Origin: Polyangium sp. 15x6
GTDB taxonomy: Bacteria; Myxococcota_A; Polyangia; Polyangiales; Polyangiaceae
DNA length: 64,000 bases
NCBI RefSeq assembly: GCF_029960785.1
Contig: NZ_JASBQE010000003.1
Location: forward strand, 283,580 to 347,579
Direction of reading: 5' to 3'
The notes under the pieces were generated by a model that saw only the letters and a program-made list of their open reading frames with translations, searched no databases and was not told the DNA's origin. Position numbers and translations under genes: made by a program. Positions 17,835 to 27,319 of this stretch are shown here, in pieces. Positions within the stretch are counted from its first letter, which is position 1. The number at the start of each line of letters is the position of its first letter.

Positions 17835-17958
17835 CGGACCCTCCTCGAGGCTCGAGGGGCGCAAGAGGTGCGCCGCGCGAGACAGAGTCGCGCTCATACA
17901 CCCGAACCCTACGCGGGGCCACAATCGATGAGGCCGCTCGGGGCGGCATCCGCCTCGG

Positions 17959-18252
17959 TCATCGCACCGGCACGCCGAACTCCTCCATTTCTCGCTGGAT
18001 GCAGATGCGGGCCACGATGAGCGCGCGGGCCCGGAGCGACTCGTCGAGGTGCGCGGCCGCGTTCGCGTCGTCGAGCGCCTCGCGCAGCATCCCGCGCTCG
18101 AGGTTCGCGATGGCCCGGCACAGGTGGTACTCGGCGCGCTCCGCCGCGATCCCCATCCCCGCGCTTGGCTTGAGCTCTTCGTCCAGGAACCAGCGCGCGA
18201 ACGTCCCGGGCGGAATGTCCGCCCCCTTCGGCCCCCCGCTCCTCTGATTCAT
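17959..18252 (-). CDS. Small TPR-like helical protein
   Basis: A 97-residue soluble protein, MNQRSGGPKG at the start, with an alpha-helical core of TPR flavour (AEYHLCRAIANLERGMLREALDDANAAAHLDESLRARALIVAR). It has no signal peptide. The ATG at 18252 is preceded by GAGG about 11 nt upstream, whereas the longer frame to 18366 runs through Arg/Pro-rich non-family sequence. It lies between the two paralogous lipoprotein genes, reading with the left one and away from the right one, but 124 nt separate it from the left gene. I cannot assign a function. Confidence 0.65.
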   Translation of the reverse strand: MNQRSGGPKGADIPPGTFARWFLDEELKPSAGMGIAAERAEYHLCRAIANLERGMLREALDDANAAAHLDESLRARALIVARICIQREMEEFGVPVR

Positions 18253-18275
18253 GACGTAGTTTACCTCACTAATGA

Positions 18276-19286
<1,011 letters not shown>

Positions 19287-19309
19287 AGTGCGCGTAGCCT
19301 CGGATCGAG

Positions 19310-19366
19310 GCGAAACGAAAACGACGGGGGCGCGGCTCGACGAATCGAGCGGCGCCCCCGCGGTGT
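19310..19366. terminator. Bidirectional terminator between the lipoprotein gene and glyA
   Basis: A long hairpin joins 19326-19340 with 19345-19359 around a CGAA loop, with a single G/G mismatch. A T-containing tract (GTTTTG) follows on the plus strand and an A-rich tract precedes it (T-rich on the minus strand), so it can serve both convergent genes. Confidence 0.8.
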
Positions 19367-19382
19367 TTTGTGCGTCTCTGCG

Positions 19383-20654
19383 TCAGGAGAGGATGCCGGG
19401 CGCGGGGAAGCTCTGGCAGAGCTCCTTCACCTCGCCGGCGATACGCGCAAGGAGCGCCTCGTCCTGCGGATGGTCGGCGACCTCGGCCATCCACCCCGCG
19501 ATGAGCCCCATCTCCTTCGGGCCCATGCCGCGCGACGAGATCGACGGCGTGCCGATGCGGAGCCCCGACGGATCCATGGGTTTGCGCGGATCGTTCGGGA
19601 TCGCGTTGTAGTTGCCCACGAGCCCCGCGCGATCGAGCGCCTTCGCGTACGGCTTTCCGCCGATGTTCTTCGGCGTCATGTCGACGAGCAGGAGGTGGTT
19701 GTCCGTGCCGCCCGTGATGAGCCGGAAGCCCTTCGCCACGAGCGCCTCGCCGAGGACGCGCGCGTTCTCCACCACGCGCGCCGCGTATTGCTTGAACGAC
19801 GGCTCCAGCGCCTCGCGCGCGGCGACCGCGATCGCGGCCGTCGTGTGGTTGTGCGGGCCGCCCTGCAGGCCGGGGAACACCGCGCGATCGATCGCGGAGG
19901 CGTGCTCGGCCTTGCACAGGATCGCCGCGCCGCGCGGGCCGCGGAACGTCTTGTGCGTCGTCATCGTCACGACGTCCGCGATCCCGATCGGCGACGGATG
20001 CGCCCCGCCCGCGACGAGCCCCGCGATGTGCGCGATGTCCGCCGCGAGGATCGCGCCCACCTCGTCCGCGATGGCGCGGAACGCGGGGAAGTCGAGCGTG
20101 CGCGGGTAGGCCGTCGTGCCGCACCAGATGAGCTTCGGCCGGTGCGTCCGGGCGAGCTCGCGCACCTGGTCCATGTCGATGCGGTGATCGTCCGCGCGCA
20201 CGCCGTAGGGCACGCTCGTGAAGAACTTGCCGGTGATGCTGACGTTCCAGCCGTGCGTCAGGTGCCCGCCCGCGGGCAGGCCGAGGCCCATGATCGTCTC
20301 GCCGGGCTTCACGAACGCGAGGTAGACGGCGAGGTTCGCGGGGCTGCCCGAGTAGGGCTGCACGTTGACGTGCTCGGCCCCGAAGACCTGCTTCATGCGG
20401 TTCTTGGCCAGCTCCTCGACCTGATCGATCTGCTGCTGGCCCTCGTAGTACCGCTTGTGCGGGTAGCCCTCCGAGTACTTGTTCGTCAGGACCGACCCCG
20501 TCGCCTCGAGGACCGCGCGCGAGACGTAGTTCTCGCTCGCGATGAGCCGGATCGTGTCGGCCTCCGCGCGCTCTTCGCGGCGGATGAGCTCGGCGATCTC
20601 GGGATCGACCTCGGAGAGCGGGCGGTGGCCCTCGGGTTTGCTCGTGGCAGTCAT
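19383..20654 (-). CDS. glyA: Serine hydroxymethyltransferase
   Basis: A 423-residue protein of typical bacterial length with unmistakable SHMT blocks: LIASENYVS (36-45), NKYSEGYPHKRYYEG (58-72), GHLTHGWNVS near 130, and the PLP site TTHKTFRGPRG with Schiff-base Lys235. It interconverts serine and glycine while charging tetrahydrofolate with a one-carbon unit in the cytosol. Its ATG at 20654 overlaps the stop of the E2 gene (ATGA), so it is the downstream member of a coupled pair. Linkage to a 2-oxoacid dehydrogenase E2 is unusual and may only reflect operon shuffling. A bidirectional terminator lies just beyond the stop. Confidence 0.97.
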   Translation of the reverse strand: MTATSKPEGHRPLSEVDPEIAELIRREERAEADTIRLIASENYVSRAVLEATGSVLTNKYSEGYPHKRYYEGQQQIDQVEELAKNRMKQVFGAEHVNVQPYSGSPANLAVYLAFVKPGETIMGLGLPAGGHLTHGWNVSITGKFFTSVPYGVRADDHRIDMDQVRELARTHRPKLIWCGTTAYPRTLDFPAFRAIADEVGAILAADIAHIAGLVAGGAHPSPIGIADVVTMTTHKTFRGPRGAAILCKAEHASAIDRAVFPGLQGGPHNHTTAAIAVAAREALEPSFKQYAARVVENARVLGEALVAKGFRLITGGTDNHLLLVDMTPKNIGGKPYAKALDRAGLVGNYNAIPNDPRKPMDPSGLRIGTPSISSRGMGPKEMGLIAGWMAEVADHPQDEALLARIAGEVKELCQSFPAPGILS

Positions 20655-21982
20655 CCGACTTCGAACTCCCCGCGGCTCAGGAGATCCGCGACGCGCCAGA
20701 GGAACGAGTTCGCCAGCACGCCGTCGACGATCCGGTGATCGTACGAGAGCGCCATGTACATCACGGGGTGGATCGCGATCACGTCCTCGCCGTCGCGCGT
20801 CACCACGACGGGCCGCTTCTTGATCTCGCCCATGCGCAGGATACCCACGTTCGGCTGCGAGATGATCGCGCCGCCGAAGAGGTTGCCCTTGAGGCCGGGG
20901 TTCGACACCGTGAACGTCGTGCCGGCGAGGTCGTCCGCGGTGATCTTGTTGGCGCGGGCGCGCGTGGCGACATCGTCGATCTGCGCCGCGATGCCCCGCA
21001 GCGAGAGCTGATCGGCGTGCTTGATGCTCGGCACGATGAGCCCGCCGGGCGTGTCGACGGCGACGCCGAGGTTGATCTCCTTGAGCACGGCGAAGGAGTT
21101 GTCGAGCACGCGCGCGTTGAGGTGCGGGTGCTCGCGCAGCGCGCGGACCGTCGCGGCGCAGATGAAGGCGAGGAACGTGAGCGGCACGCCCTCCTTCTTG
21201 AAGCGATCCTTGTGCTGCTCGCGCAGCTTCGTGGTCGCCTGCAGATCGACCTCGGCCACCGTGACCACGTGCGGCGACGTGATCTTCGAGTACGCCATGT
21301 GATCGGCCGTGATGCGGCGGCGGCGCGAGAACGGAATGACCTCGTCGCCCGGTCGCGGCGTGTAGGGGGGTACCCGGTACGCGCCGTAGCCGACGCCCGG
21401 GATCGGCGGGACGAACCCGCCTCCCGCCTGCACGAGCTGCGCGAGCTCGGGAGCGGCCGTGATCGGCGCGACCGGCATGGGCGCGGGGGGCGGCGGAGGC
21501 ACGGCGAGCGCGGTAGGCGCAGGCGCGGGGGCCGCATGGGCCACGCGGCGCACGTCGTCGTGCGTGATGCGGCCGTGCTCGCCCGTGCCTTGCACCTGGC
21601 TCAGATCGACGCCTTCTTCACGCGCGAGCTTGCGCGTCGAGGGCGAACCGAGCGGCTGGGCCGCGGGCTCGGCCTTCGTCTCTTTGGGCGCCTGCGGCTC
21701 GGCCGGCGCGGGGATGACGGGGCGCACCACGTCTGCGCCGGCGGTCGCTGTCTCGTCGATGCGGCAGAGCAGCCCGCCCTTCGGGACCACTGCCCCTACG
21801 GGCGCATCAATCTCGGCGACCCGCCCCGCGGTAGGCGAGGGGACCTCGGTGTCGGCCTTGTCCGTCGCGACTTCCAGGAGCGGCTGCTCCCGCTTCACGA
21901 AGTCGCCTACACGCACGAGCCACTTGGTCACCGTCCCCTCGGCCACGCTCTCACCGAGCTGGGGCATGACTACGTCGATCAT
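20651..21982 (-). CDS. Dihydrolipoyl acyltransferase (E2) of a 2-oxoacid dehydrogenase complex
   Basis: The 443-residue protein has all three E2 modules: an N-terminal lipoyl domain with the lipoyl-Lys42 in EVATDKADTEV, a Pro/Ala-rich linker, an E3/E1-binding domain near 150 (STRKLAREEGVDLSQVQGTG), a second Pro-rich linker, and a catalytic domain ending in SYDHRIVDG with the active His416. It transfers acyl groups to CoA. The linker-catalytic sequence (IPFSRRRRITADHMAYSKITSPHV) looks more like branched-chain or 2-oxoglutarate type E2 than pyruvate type, but I cannot fix the substrate. The ATG at 21982 has AGGAG upstream; the 32 preceding codons are excluded. No E1 or E3 gene is adjacent. Confidence 0.92.
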   Translation of the reverse strand: MIDVVMPQLGESVAEGTVTKWLVRVGDFVKREQPLLEVATDKADTEVPSPTAGRVAEIDAPVGAVVPKGGLLCRIDETATAGADVVRPVIPAPAEPQAPKETKAEPAAQPLGSPSTRKLAREEGVDLSQVQGTGEHGRITHDDVRRVAHAAPAPAPTALAVPPPPPAPMPVAPITAAPELAQLVQAGGGFVPPIPGVGYGAYRVPPYTPRPGDEVIPFSRRRRITADHMAYSKITSPHVVTVAEVDLQATTKLREQHKDRFKKEGVPLTFLAFICAATVRALREHPHLNARVLDNSFAVLKEINLGVAVDTPGGLIVPSIKHADQLSLRGIAAQIDDVATRARANKITADDLAGTTFTVSNPGLKGNLFGGAIISQPNVGILRMGEIKKRPVVVTRDGEDVIAIHPVMYMALSYDHRIVDGVLANSFLWRVADLLSRGEFEVG

Positions 21983-22111
21983 GGAGTTCGCTCCTGGAAA
22001 TCCCCGCGCTTTCGGGTCCGGCTTGCGGGGGGGCCGCTCGTATACGCCCGGCGCCTGGCGAGGGCAACGTGGGCGCACGCGAAGAGCGACGATCTTGGGC
22101 TTCCGCCGCTG

Positions 22112-22870
22112 TCAGAGCGCCGTGCCCGAGGACGCCTTCGCGAGCGCGCGGTCGACGGCGTGGGTGCTGAAGCCCACGAGGATCTGCCCGCGGATGTCGA
22201 TGACCGGGATGCTGCCCCCGCGCTGGCCCGACTTGTCGAGCTTGTCGCGCATCTCGAGGGCCGCCTCGGGGCTCGCCTCCACGTCCTTCTTCACGACGCG
22301 CACTCCCTTGGAGCGCAAATAATCTTCCGCCTGGTGGCAGGGCTTGCACCAGTCCGCGCCGTAGACGATCACCGTCAGATCCGAGGTCACGACGGGCGGC
22401 GTGTCCGCTCTCTTCGGCCCCTGCGTCGCGCTCGGCGCGCCGGTCGGCGAGGGCGGTGGCGGGGGCGGGGCGATCTTCGCGAGGTACGCGCTCCGCCGCT
22501 TCTCCACCTCGGACTCCCACGCGCGCCGCGTCATCGTCCGCGCCGCGTAGGTTCCGTCGTCACGCTTCTTCGTCAGATCGACGACGTAAAACAGGTTCTT
22601 CGTCCCCTCCTCGCGGTCGCTCACGACGACCCGCACGAGCGCTCGACCTTCCGCCGGCACGTCCGCGGGCTTGAGCTCGACGTGCATGTCGCCCTTGTCG
22701 TCGATCCACGTGAGCAGGAGGTTTGGCGTGTCCTCACCGATCGCGAGCGCCGGCAGCTCCTCCGTCGTCGCGAGCGGCGTCGTGCCGTCGTCTTCCTTTT
22801 TCGTCGAGCACGCAGCCACGCTCGCCAGCGTCACGAGCGCGATCATCGCCACGACGCCGAGGCGCCTCAC
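22112..22870 (-). CDS. Thioredoxin/glutaredoxin-fold lipoprotein
   Basis: The 252-residue protein begins with GTG at 22870 (GTGA overlap with the ABC-F stop, GGGAGG upstream) and has a lipoprotein signal with lipid Cys21 (ASVAAC). Residues 40-130 form an unassigned domain that includes VRVVVSDREEGTKNLFYVVDL. A Pro-rich linker follows, and residues 160-252 are a thioredoxin-fold domain with VYGADWCKPCHQAEDYL (Cys175, Cys178) and the cis-Pro loop GSIPVIDI. It should act as an envelope disulfide oxidoreductase or thiol sensor. The shape (short C-terminal domain, YLRSKGV) is closest to glutaredoxin-like proteins. The coupling with an ABC-F gene is odd because the two products act in different compartments. 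Confidence 0.85.
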   Translation of the reverse strand: MRRLGVVAMIALVTLASVAACSTKKEDDGTTPLATTEELPALAIGEDTPNLLLTWIDDKGDMHVELKPADVPAEGRALVRVVVSDREEGTKNLFYVVDLTKKRDDGTYAARTMTRRAWESEVEKRRSAYLAKIAPPPPPPSPTGAPSATQGPKRADTPPVVTSDLTVIVYGADWCKPCHQAEDYLRSKGVRVVKKDVEASPEAALEMRDKLDKSGQRGGSIPVIDIRGQILVGFSTHAVDRALAKASSGTAL

Positions 22871-24879
22871 GCCGTCCTCCCGACTTCTTCGGCCGCGAGC
22901 TCCTCGCCGAGCGTCATCCACTCCGTCATCGCCGTGTCCACGCGCTTCGCGAGTGCTTGCTCCTCGGCCACCATCTTCGCGAGTTTTTCCCAGTCCCCGC
23001 TCGGGTCCTGCTTCAGCACCTCGCGCATGCGCCCGAGCTCGGCCTCGCCCTTCGCGATCTCCTCTTCGAGCTCCTTCACGCGCTTGCGCTTGCGCTCGAG
23101 CGCCCGCGACGCGGCCTTCTCCGCCTCGAACGCGCGCTTCTTGTCGAGCGGCGACTCCGGCCCTTTCGCTTGCGCCACGACCGTCGACGCGCTCCGCTTC
23201 ACCGCGCGCTTCGAGCGCCCATCGTCCTGCGCGCGCTCGTCCTCGTGCTCGCCGTCTTCCTCCTCGGGCGGCGTGGTCGGTCGGGACAAACTCGCCTGGA
23301 AGTCGCGGTATCCGCCGGGGAAGAGCTCGATCTTGCCGCCGTTGAACGCGCAGATCCGCGTGGTCACGGCGTCGAGGAAGCGGCGATCGTGCGACACGAG
23401 CAGCACCGAACCCTCGAAGCTCGCGAGCGCTTCTTCGAGGATCTCGGCCGCGGGGATGTCGAGGTGGTTCGTCGGCTCGTCGAGGAAGAGCAGATTGCGA
23501 GGCTCGAGCAGGAGTTTGGCCAGCGCGAGGCGGCTCCGCTCGCCGCCGGAAAAACCTTCCACTTTGCGCAGCGTGTCGTCGCCGTAGAACCGGAACCGCG
23601 CGAGGTACTGCCGCGCGGCATCGACGTTCATGTCGCCGCGCACGCTGCGGATCTCCTCGACCGCGGTCTTGTTCGGATCGAGCGAGCCGAGGTGCTGATC
23701 GAAGTAGCCCTCGCAGAGGTTCGTCCCGCGCTTGACCTCGCCCTGATCCTCCTCCGCGCCGCGGCCCGCGAGGATCTTCAAGAGCGTCGACTTGCCACAC
23801 CCGTTCGACCCGAGGATCCCGATCCGCTCCCCGCGACGCACGAGCAAATCGAAGCCCGAAAAGAGCTGCCGCCCGCCTCGCGTCGCTTCGAGCCCGCGCG
23901 CGTCGAGCACGATGTCCCCGCTCCGCGGCGCCTGCACGAAGCGGAAGGCGACCTTCTCCGCCCGCGCCCACACGTCCTCCGGCCGGTCGACGGTCTCCAT
24001 CTTGTCGAGCATCTTCCGCCGGCTCTGCGCCTGCTTCGTCTTCTGCCCTGCGATGTTCCGCCGGATGAACTCCTCGGTCTTCGCGACGAAGGCCTCTTGC
24101 CGCTCGGCGAGCTCGCGCTCCCGCTCGAGATCCTCCTCCCGCGCCTCCGCGTACCGCGAATACGGGAGCGGATACACGCGAAAGCTCCGCCGCCCGAGCT
24201 CCATCGTGATCGGGCAGAGCGCGTCGAGGAACGCACGATCGTGCGAGACCACGAGCATCGCGCTCGGCAGGGCCGCGAGGTGCCGCTCGAGCCACGCGAT
24301 CGTCTCGATGTCGAGGTGGTTCGTCGGCTCGTCGAGCAAGATCAGGTCCGGCGTGTTCGCGAGCGCCACGCCGAGGTGCAGCCGCCCTCGCTCCCCGCCG
24401 GACAGGCTCCCGAGCGCGCGGCCCATGTCCTCGTGCGAGAAGCCGAGGTGCGCGGCGAGCATCTCCACCCGTCGCTCGAGCGCATCCCCGCCCGCCAGGT
24501 GGTACTTGTCCGTCGCGTTCGCCAGCCGATCGAGCGCTTGTTTCGTCCCGCTCGCGGCCGCGTGCGACGCCTCGTCGAGCTCCTTTCGCAAGGAGAGCAG
24601 CTCGTCGAACCCCGACAGGAATGCTTCGAGCACCGTGCCGACCTTCGGCAGCTCGTGCGATTGCCGGACGTACGCGACCCGCGTCCCCCGCTTGATCACG
24701 ACCGAGCCCGCGTCCGGGACGAGCTCGCGCGCGATCAGCCGCATGAGCGTGGATTTTCCCGCGCCGTTCGGCGCCACGAGCGCGGCCCGCTCCCCCGGGG
24801 CGAGCGAGAACGTCACCCCCTGAAAGAGCTGATTTGCGCCGTACCCGAAGCCGAGTCCGGACACCTGAAGGACCGTCAT
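22867..24879 (-). CDS. ABC-F family ATPase (Uup/EttA-like)
   Basis: The protein (670 residues from the ATG at 24879) carries two ABC ATPase domains and no membrane segment, as in ABC-F proteins. Walker A motifs are APNGAGKST and GSNGCGKST. Signatures are LSGGERGRL and FSGGERSRL, each followed by the LLDEPTNHLDI or LFLDEPTNHLDI Walker B typical of ABC-F. The interdomain linker is rich in Arg and Lys (AGQKTKQAQSRRK). A charged C-terminal extension with a coiled coil (KKRAFEAEKAASRALERKRKRVKELEEEI) resembles Uup. It probably acts on the ribosome. An ATG at 24897 is also in frame; neither has a clear Shine-Dalgarno and I prefer 24879 from homologue-like N-termini. The thioredoxin-like gene overlaps its stop. 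Confidence 0.92.
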   Translation of the reverse strand: MTVLQVSGLGFGYGANQLFQGVTFSLAPGERAALVAPNGAGKSTLMRLIARELVPDAGSVVIKRGTRVAYVRQSHELPKVGTVLEAFLSGFDELLSLRKELDEASHAAASGTKQALDRLANATDKYHLAGGDALERRVEMLAAHLGFSHEDMGRALGSLSGGERGRLHLGVALANTPDLILLDEPTNHLDIETIAWLERHLAALPSAMLVVSHDRAFLDALCPITMELGRRSFRVYPLPYSRYAEAREEDLERERELAERQEAFVAKTEEFIRRNIAGQKTKQAQSRRKMLDKMETVDRPEDVWARAEKVAFRFVQAPRSGDIVLDARGLEATRGGRQLFSGFDLLVRRGERIGILGSNGCGKSTLLKILAGRGAEEDQGEVKRGTNLCEGYFDQHLGSLDPNKTAVEEIRSVRGDMNVDAARQYLARFRFYGDDTLRKVEGFSGGERSRLALAKLLLEPRNLLFLDEPTNHLDIPAAEILEEALASFEGSVLLVSHDRRFLDAVTTRICAFNGGKIELFPGGYRDFQASLSRPTTPPEEEDGEHEDERAQDDGRSKRAVKRSASTVVAQAKGPESPLDKKRAFEAEKAASRALERKRKRVKELEEEIAKGEAELGRMREVLKQDPSGDWEKLAKMVAEEQALAKRVDTAMTEWMTLGEELAAEEVGRTA

Positions 24880-24983
24880 GGCCGGCAGTCTTAGCATGTA
24901 AGGCGGGGGGCACCCGACATCCGGCCCCGGGGGTCACCGGAACCTCGCGCCATCCGCCTCGAACCTGGATAGGATGTGCCCTG

Positions 24984-25607
24984 ATGACGAACGCCACGGA
25001 CCTCGAACCCACCGCCCTCGCCTGGACCGAGGAGCTCGCGCGCGCGCTTCAAACGCGCACGGCGTGGAGCCAGCTCGGCACCGTGGAGATCGTCGAGCAC
25101 TCGGGCGCGGCCACGCTGGGCGGCGTCATCGATCGTCGCCTCATCCGCCTCGAGCCCGGCAAGCCCGTCGAGGAGACGCTCGAGAAGTGGCGCGGCTCGG
25201 CCGACGGTCGCATCGTCGACCGGCTCGTCGTGCAGGCGAACACGATGCTCCTGCGCCGCTTGCCGCCGGCGCGCGTGGTCGAGCCCTTCGGCCCTGGATG
25301 GCTCGCCGACTTCGAACCCAAGGGCCCGATCGTCGTCCTCGGCACGGCCGCCGATCTCGTGCACGTCGTGCGTACGTTCCGTGACACGCCGCTCGGGAGC
25401 CGCATCCGCCCCTCGGCGGCAGATTGCAGGCCCGGATCCCTCGTGGCCGTGGCGGGTGAGGGCCTCACGGCGACGATGGTGTGCATGGTGTCTTTGTCGC
25501 TCACGCCGCAAGGCATTCACGTCGTCAGCGTCGTCGACAACAAATCGCGAACGAACGCGAAGCTCTCGCGCGCCGACGCCACGATCGCCGCCCAGCGCCC
25601 CGCCTGA
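24984..25607 (+). CDS. Uncharacterised protein (207 aa)
   Basis: A soluble 207-residue protein, MTNATDLEPTALAW at the start, with no signal peptide or membrane segment. It alternates hydrophobic strands and helices (LGTVEIVEH, GGVIDRRLIRLEP, GPIVVLGTAADLVHVVRTFR) and ends in a Ser/Lys-rich tail. The ATG at 24984 is preferred over the longer frame from 24834 because AGGA lies upstream and the extra 50 residues are composition-driven. It is divergent from the ABC-F gene with 104 nt between starts. I do not recognise the family. Confidence 0.65.
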   Translation: MTNATDLEPTALAWTEELARALQTRTAWSQLGTVEIVEHSGAATLGGVIDRRLIRLEPGKPVEETLEKWRGSADGRIVDRLVVQANTMLLRRLPPARVVEPFGPGWLADFEPKGPIVVLGTAADLVHVVRTFRDTPLGSRIRPSAADCRPGSLVAVAGEGLTATMVCMVSLSLTPQGIHVVSVVDNKSRTNAKLSRADATIAAQRPA

Positions 25608-25933
25608 TTGCCAAAATCGTGCTCCGACCAGCGTGGGCACGATTCTCACGTTTTCACGCACACCAAATCCCGTTTTTCGCGCCAGGCCGCTGGTGGATAC
25701 GCGGAGTTGTGCGTTGTCATTGAAAAGAATGGGATCCCATGCAATACGACAACGTTCATTTCTTGAACGAGATGTCGTGAAACGCCTCGCTCCGCGGCCG
25801 GAAACGGTATAGATTCGGTGTTATTCATTCGTCCCAGCCGATATGTTTTCGGCGGGCGACCCGCCTGACGCATCGCAGCGCGCCACGATATCGACGCTGC
25901 GGCGCCAAACCCTGGCCGATCGAGGAGATGTGT
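25608..25933. other. 326-nt AT-richer regulatory gap upstream of the diiron oxidase-cupin gene
   Basis: This gap is clearly richer in A/T than its neighbours. It contains the imperfect inverted repeat at 25746-25778, a possible -10 box TATAGA at 25808-25813 without a good -35 box, and the Shine-Dalgarno CGAGGAG at 25921-25927. No credible ORF is present. I read it as a long promoter and operator region. Confidence 0.5.
25746..25778. promoter_or_regulatory. Imperfect inverted repeat, possible operator
   Basis: CGTTCA (25753-25758) pairs with TGAACG (25764-25769), and the outer arms ACGACA (25746-25751) and TGTCGT (25773-25778) pair as well, giving two nested 6-bp arms with a small asymmetric bulge. 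It lies about 160 nt upstream of the diiron oxidase-cupin start, either as a regulator site or as a leader hairpin. Confidence 0.4.
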
Positions 25934-27205
25934 ATGTCCGGAGAGGCGAAGCATGAAACCAATAATGTGGGCTGGGATGCCATGCCACCCTCGTCGCGCG
26001 CGCCGGCCTTCGTGATCACACAGGAAGGGGTGAACAACCCCGATCGGAAAGGCGCCGAGGCGGCGCTGCACAACCTCAAGCAGGCCCAGGCCGAGCACCC
26101 GTTCTGGCGGAACCGCTTCTTCAAAGCGTGCACGGCCGGGCACCTGACGAAGGCCGATTTCCAGTTCTTTTTCGGTCAGTACTACCTCTACAACCGCAAC
26201 TTCACCCGATATCTCGCCGCGCTGATGGCGAACTCGGACAACGATTACCATCGCGCGCGGCTGTCGGAGAACCTGTGGGAGGAAGGCGGCGGCCAGGAGA
26301 CGGACAAACGCCACGCCGAGATCTTCCGCAAGTTCCTGCGCGAAGCGCTCGAAATCGACATCGATAAGACCGACTACCTCGACGCCTCGCGCTTCTTCGT
26401 TCGTGAATTCCTCGATTTCTGCCTGCGCTCCCACCCCGCCGCGGGCTCCTCGTTCCTGTCGCTCGGCACCGAGGGCATCGTCTCGCGGATGTATACGATC
26501 ATGGTCGAGGGCATGCTCAAGGCCGGGATCCCCGAGGAATTCCTGACCTTCTTCCGCATTCACATCGGATGCGACGACGAGCACGCGGAGACGCTGGAGG
26601 ACATGATGCTGTCCTACATGCACACGCCCGACTGGTACAACACGTGCCTGTCGTCGATGAATTACGCGCTGAGCCTGCGCCACCGCTTCTTCGAGAGCCT
26701 CTACGACGCCATCCAGGGTCGGAAGCTCCAGGGCGTGCTGAGCCGCATCCAGGCGCGCCGCTCCCTCGCCCCCCAGTTCCCCGATGCCAGCCAGATCCGC
26801 TTCGCCTCCGGTCAGCGCGGCACCCCGAGCTACGAAAACGAGTCCATCGAGCGAATCCCCTTCAAGTCGGAGATCCTCGACACCCGGATCGTCCGCATCC
26901 CGCCCGGGAAGGTCAATGAGCGGCACAAGCACGCCCACGAGATGATCCTCCACGTCGCCGAGGGCACCGGCCGCGTGCAGGTGAACGAGTCGACCGTCGA
27001 GGTGAAGGCCGGCGATACGGTCTTCGTGCCGCGCTGGTCGCTCCACCAGACGCAGAACACGGGCGACGGCGAGCTCGTGATGCTGGCCTTCACGGATCAC
27101 GGCCTCACGCGCCGCGCCTACCAGAACGAGCCGCCCCCGGCTCGCCCCGCCCCGCGCAAGGAAGACGGCGTGATCGCGCAGGCCGTCGCCGACGCCGAGG
27201 AGTAA
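25934..27205 (+). CDS. Heme-oxygenase-like diiron oxidase (HDO/TenA-PqqC fold) fused to a cupin
   Basis: A 423-residue two-domain protein. Residues about 40-270 form an all-helical heme-oxygenase-like domain with candidate metal ligands in the pattern known from HDOs such as UndA and CADD: Glu116/Glu117 and His127 (NLWEEGGG, KRH), Glu180 (TEGIVSRMY), and H210-x3-D214-x2-H217 (HIGCDDEH). Residues about 305-390 form a cupin with HKHAHE (331-336) and PRWSLHQTQN (366-375). The ATG at 25934 is chosen because GGAG lies 6 nt upstream; the ATG at 25928 is too close to it. Such domains oxidise small substrates with O2. The cupin may supply a second metal site or bind the substrate. No pathway genes flank it, so the substrate is unknown. 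Confidence 0.82.
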   Translation: MSGEAKHETNNVGWDAMPPSSRAPAFVITQEGVNNPDRKGAEAALHNLKQAQAEHPFWRNRFFKACTAGHLTKADFQFFFGQYYLYNRNFTRYLAALMANSDNDYHRARLSENLWEEGGGQETDKRHAEIFRKFLREALEIDIDKTDYLDASRFFVREFLDFCLRSHPAAGSSFLSLGTEGIVSRMYTIMVEGMLKAGIPEEFLTFFRIHIGCDDEHAETLEDMMLSYMHTPDWYNTCLSSMNYALSLRHRFFESLYDAIQGRKLQGVLSRIQARRSLAPQFPDASQIRFASGQRGTPSYENESIERIPFKSEILDTRIVRIPPGKVNERHKHAHEMILHVAEGTGRVQVNESTVEVKAGDTVFVPRWSLHQTQNTGDGELVMLAFTDHGLTRRAYQNEPPPARPAPRKEDGVIAQAVADAEE

Positions 27206-27240
27206 ACGCGAGAGAGCGCACCCCGGGGCGCCCCGGGGCG

Positions 27241-27286
27241 CCAAAACGAGAATGGCCCGGCCGAAGCAGCCGGGCCATTCTTCATT
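27241..27286. terminator. Bidirectional terminator
   Basis: A 12-bp perfect stem (27250-27261 with 27269-27280) with a 7-nt loop is flanked by CAAAACG on one side and TTCATTT on the other, so it can end both the diiron oxidase-cupin transcript and the opposite signalling operon. Confidence 0.88.
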
Positions 27287-27319
27287 TGGGGCCCAAGGGG
27301 TCGAGCCCGAAGCGAGCCG

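Noticed and set aside
24834..24983. Longer N-terminus for the unknown protein at 24984
   Set aside because: The added 50 residues are Arg/Pro-rich, overlap the divergent ABC-F start region and have no ribosome site.
27216..27240. Direct duplication of a CCCCGGGGCG unit after the diiron oxidase gene
   Set aside because: Only two units, next to a strong terminator; too short to argue for function.
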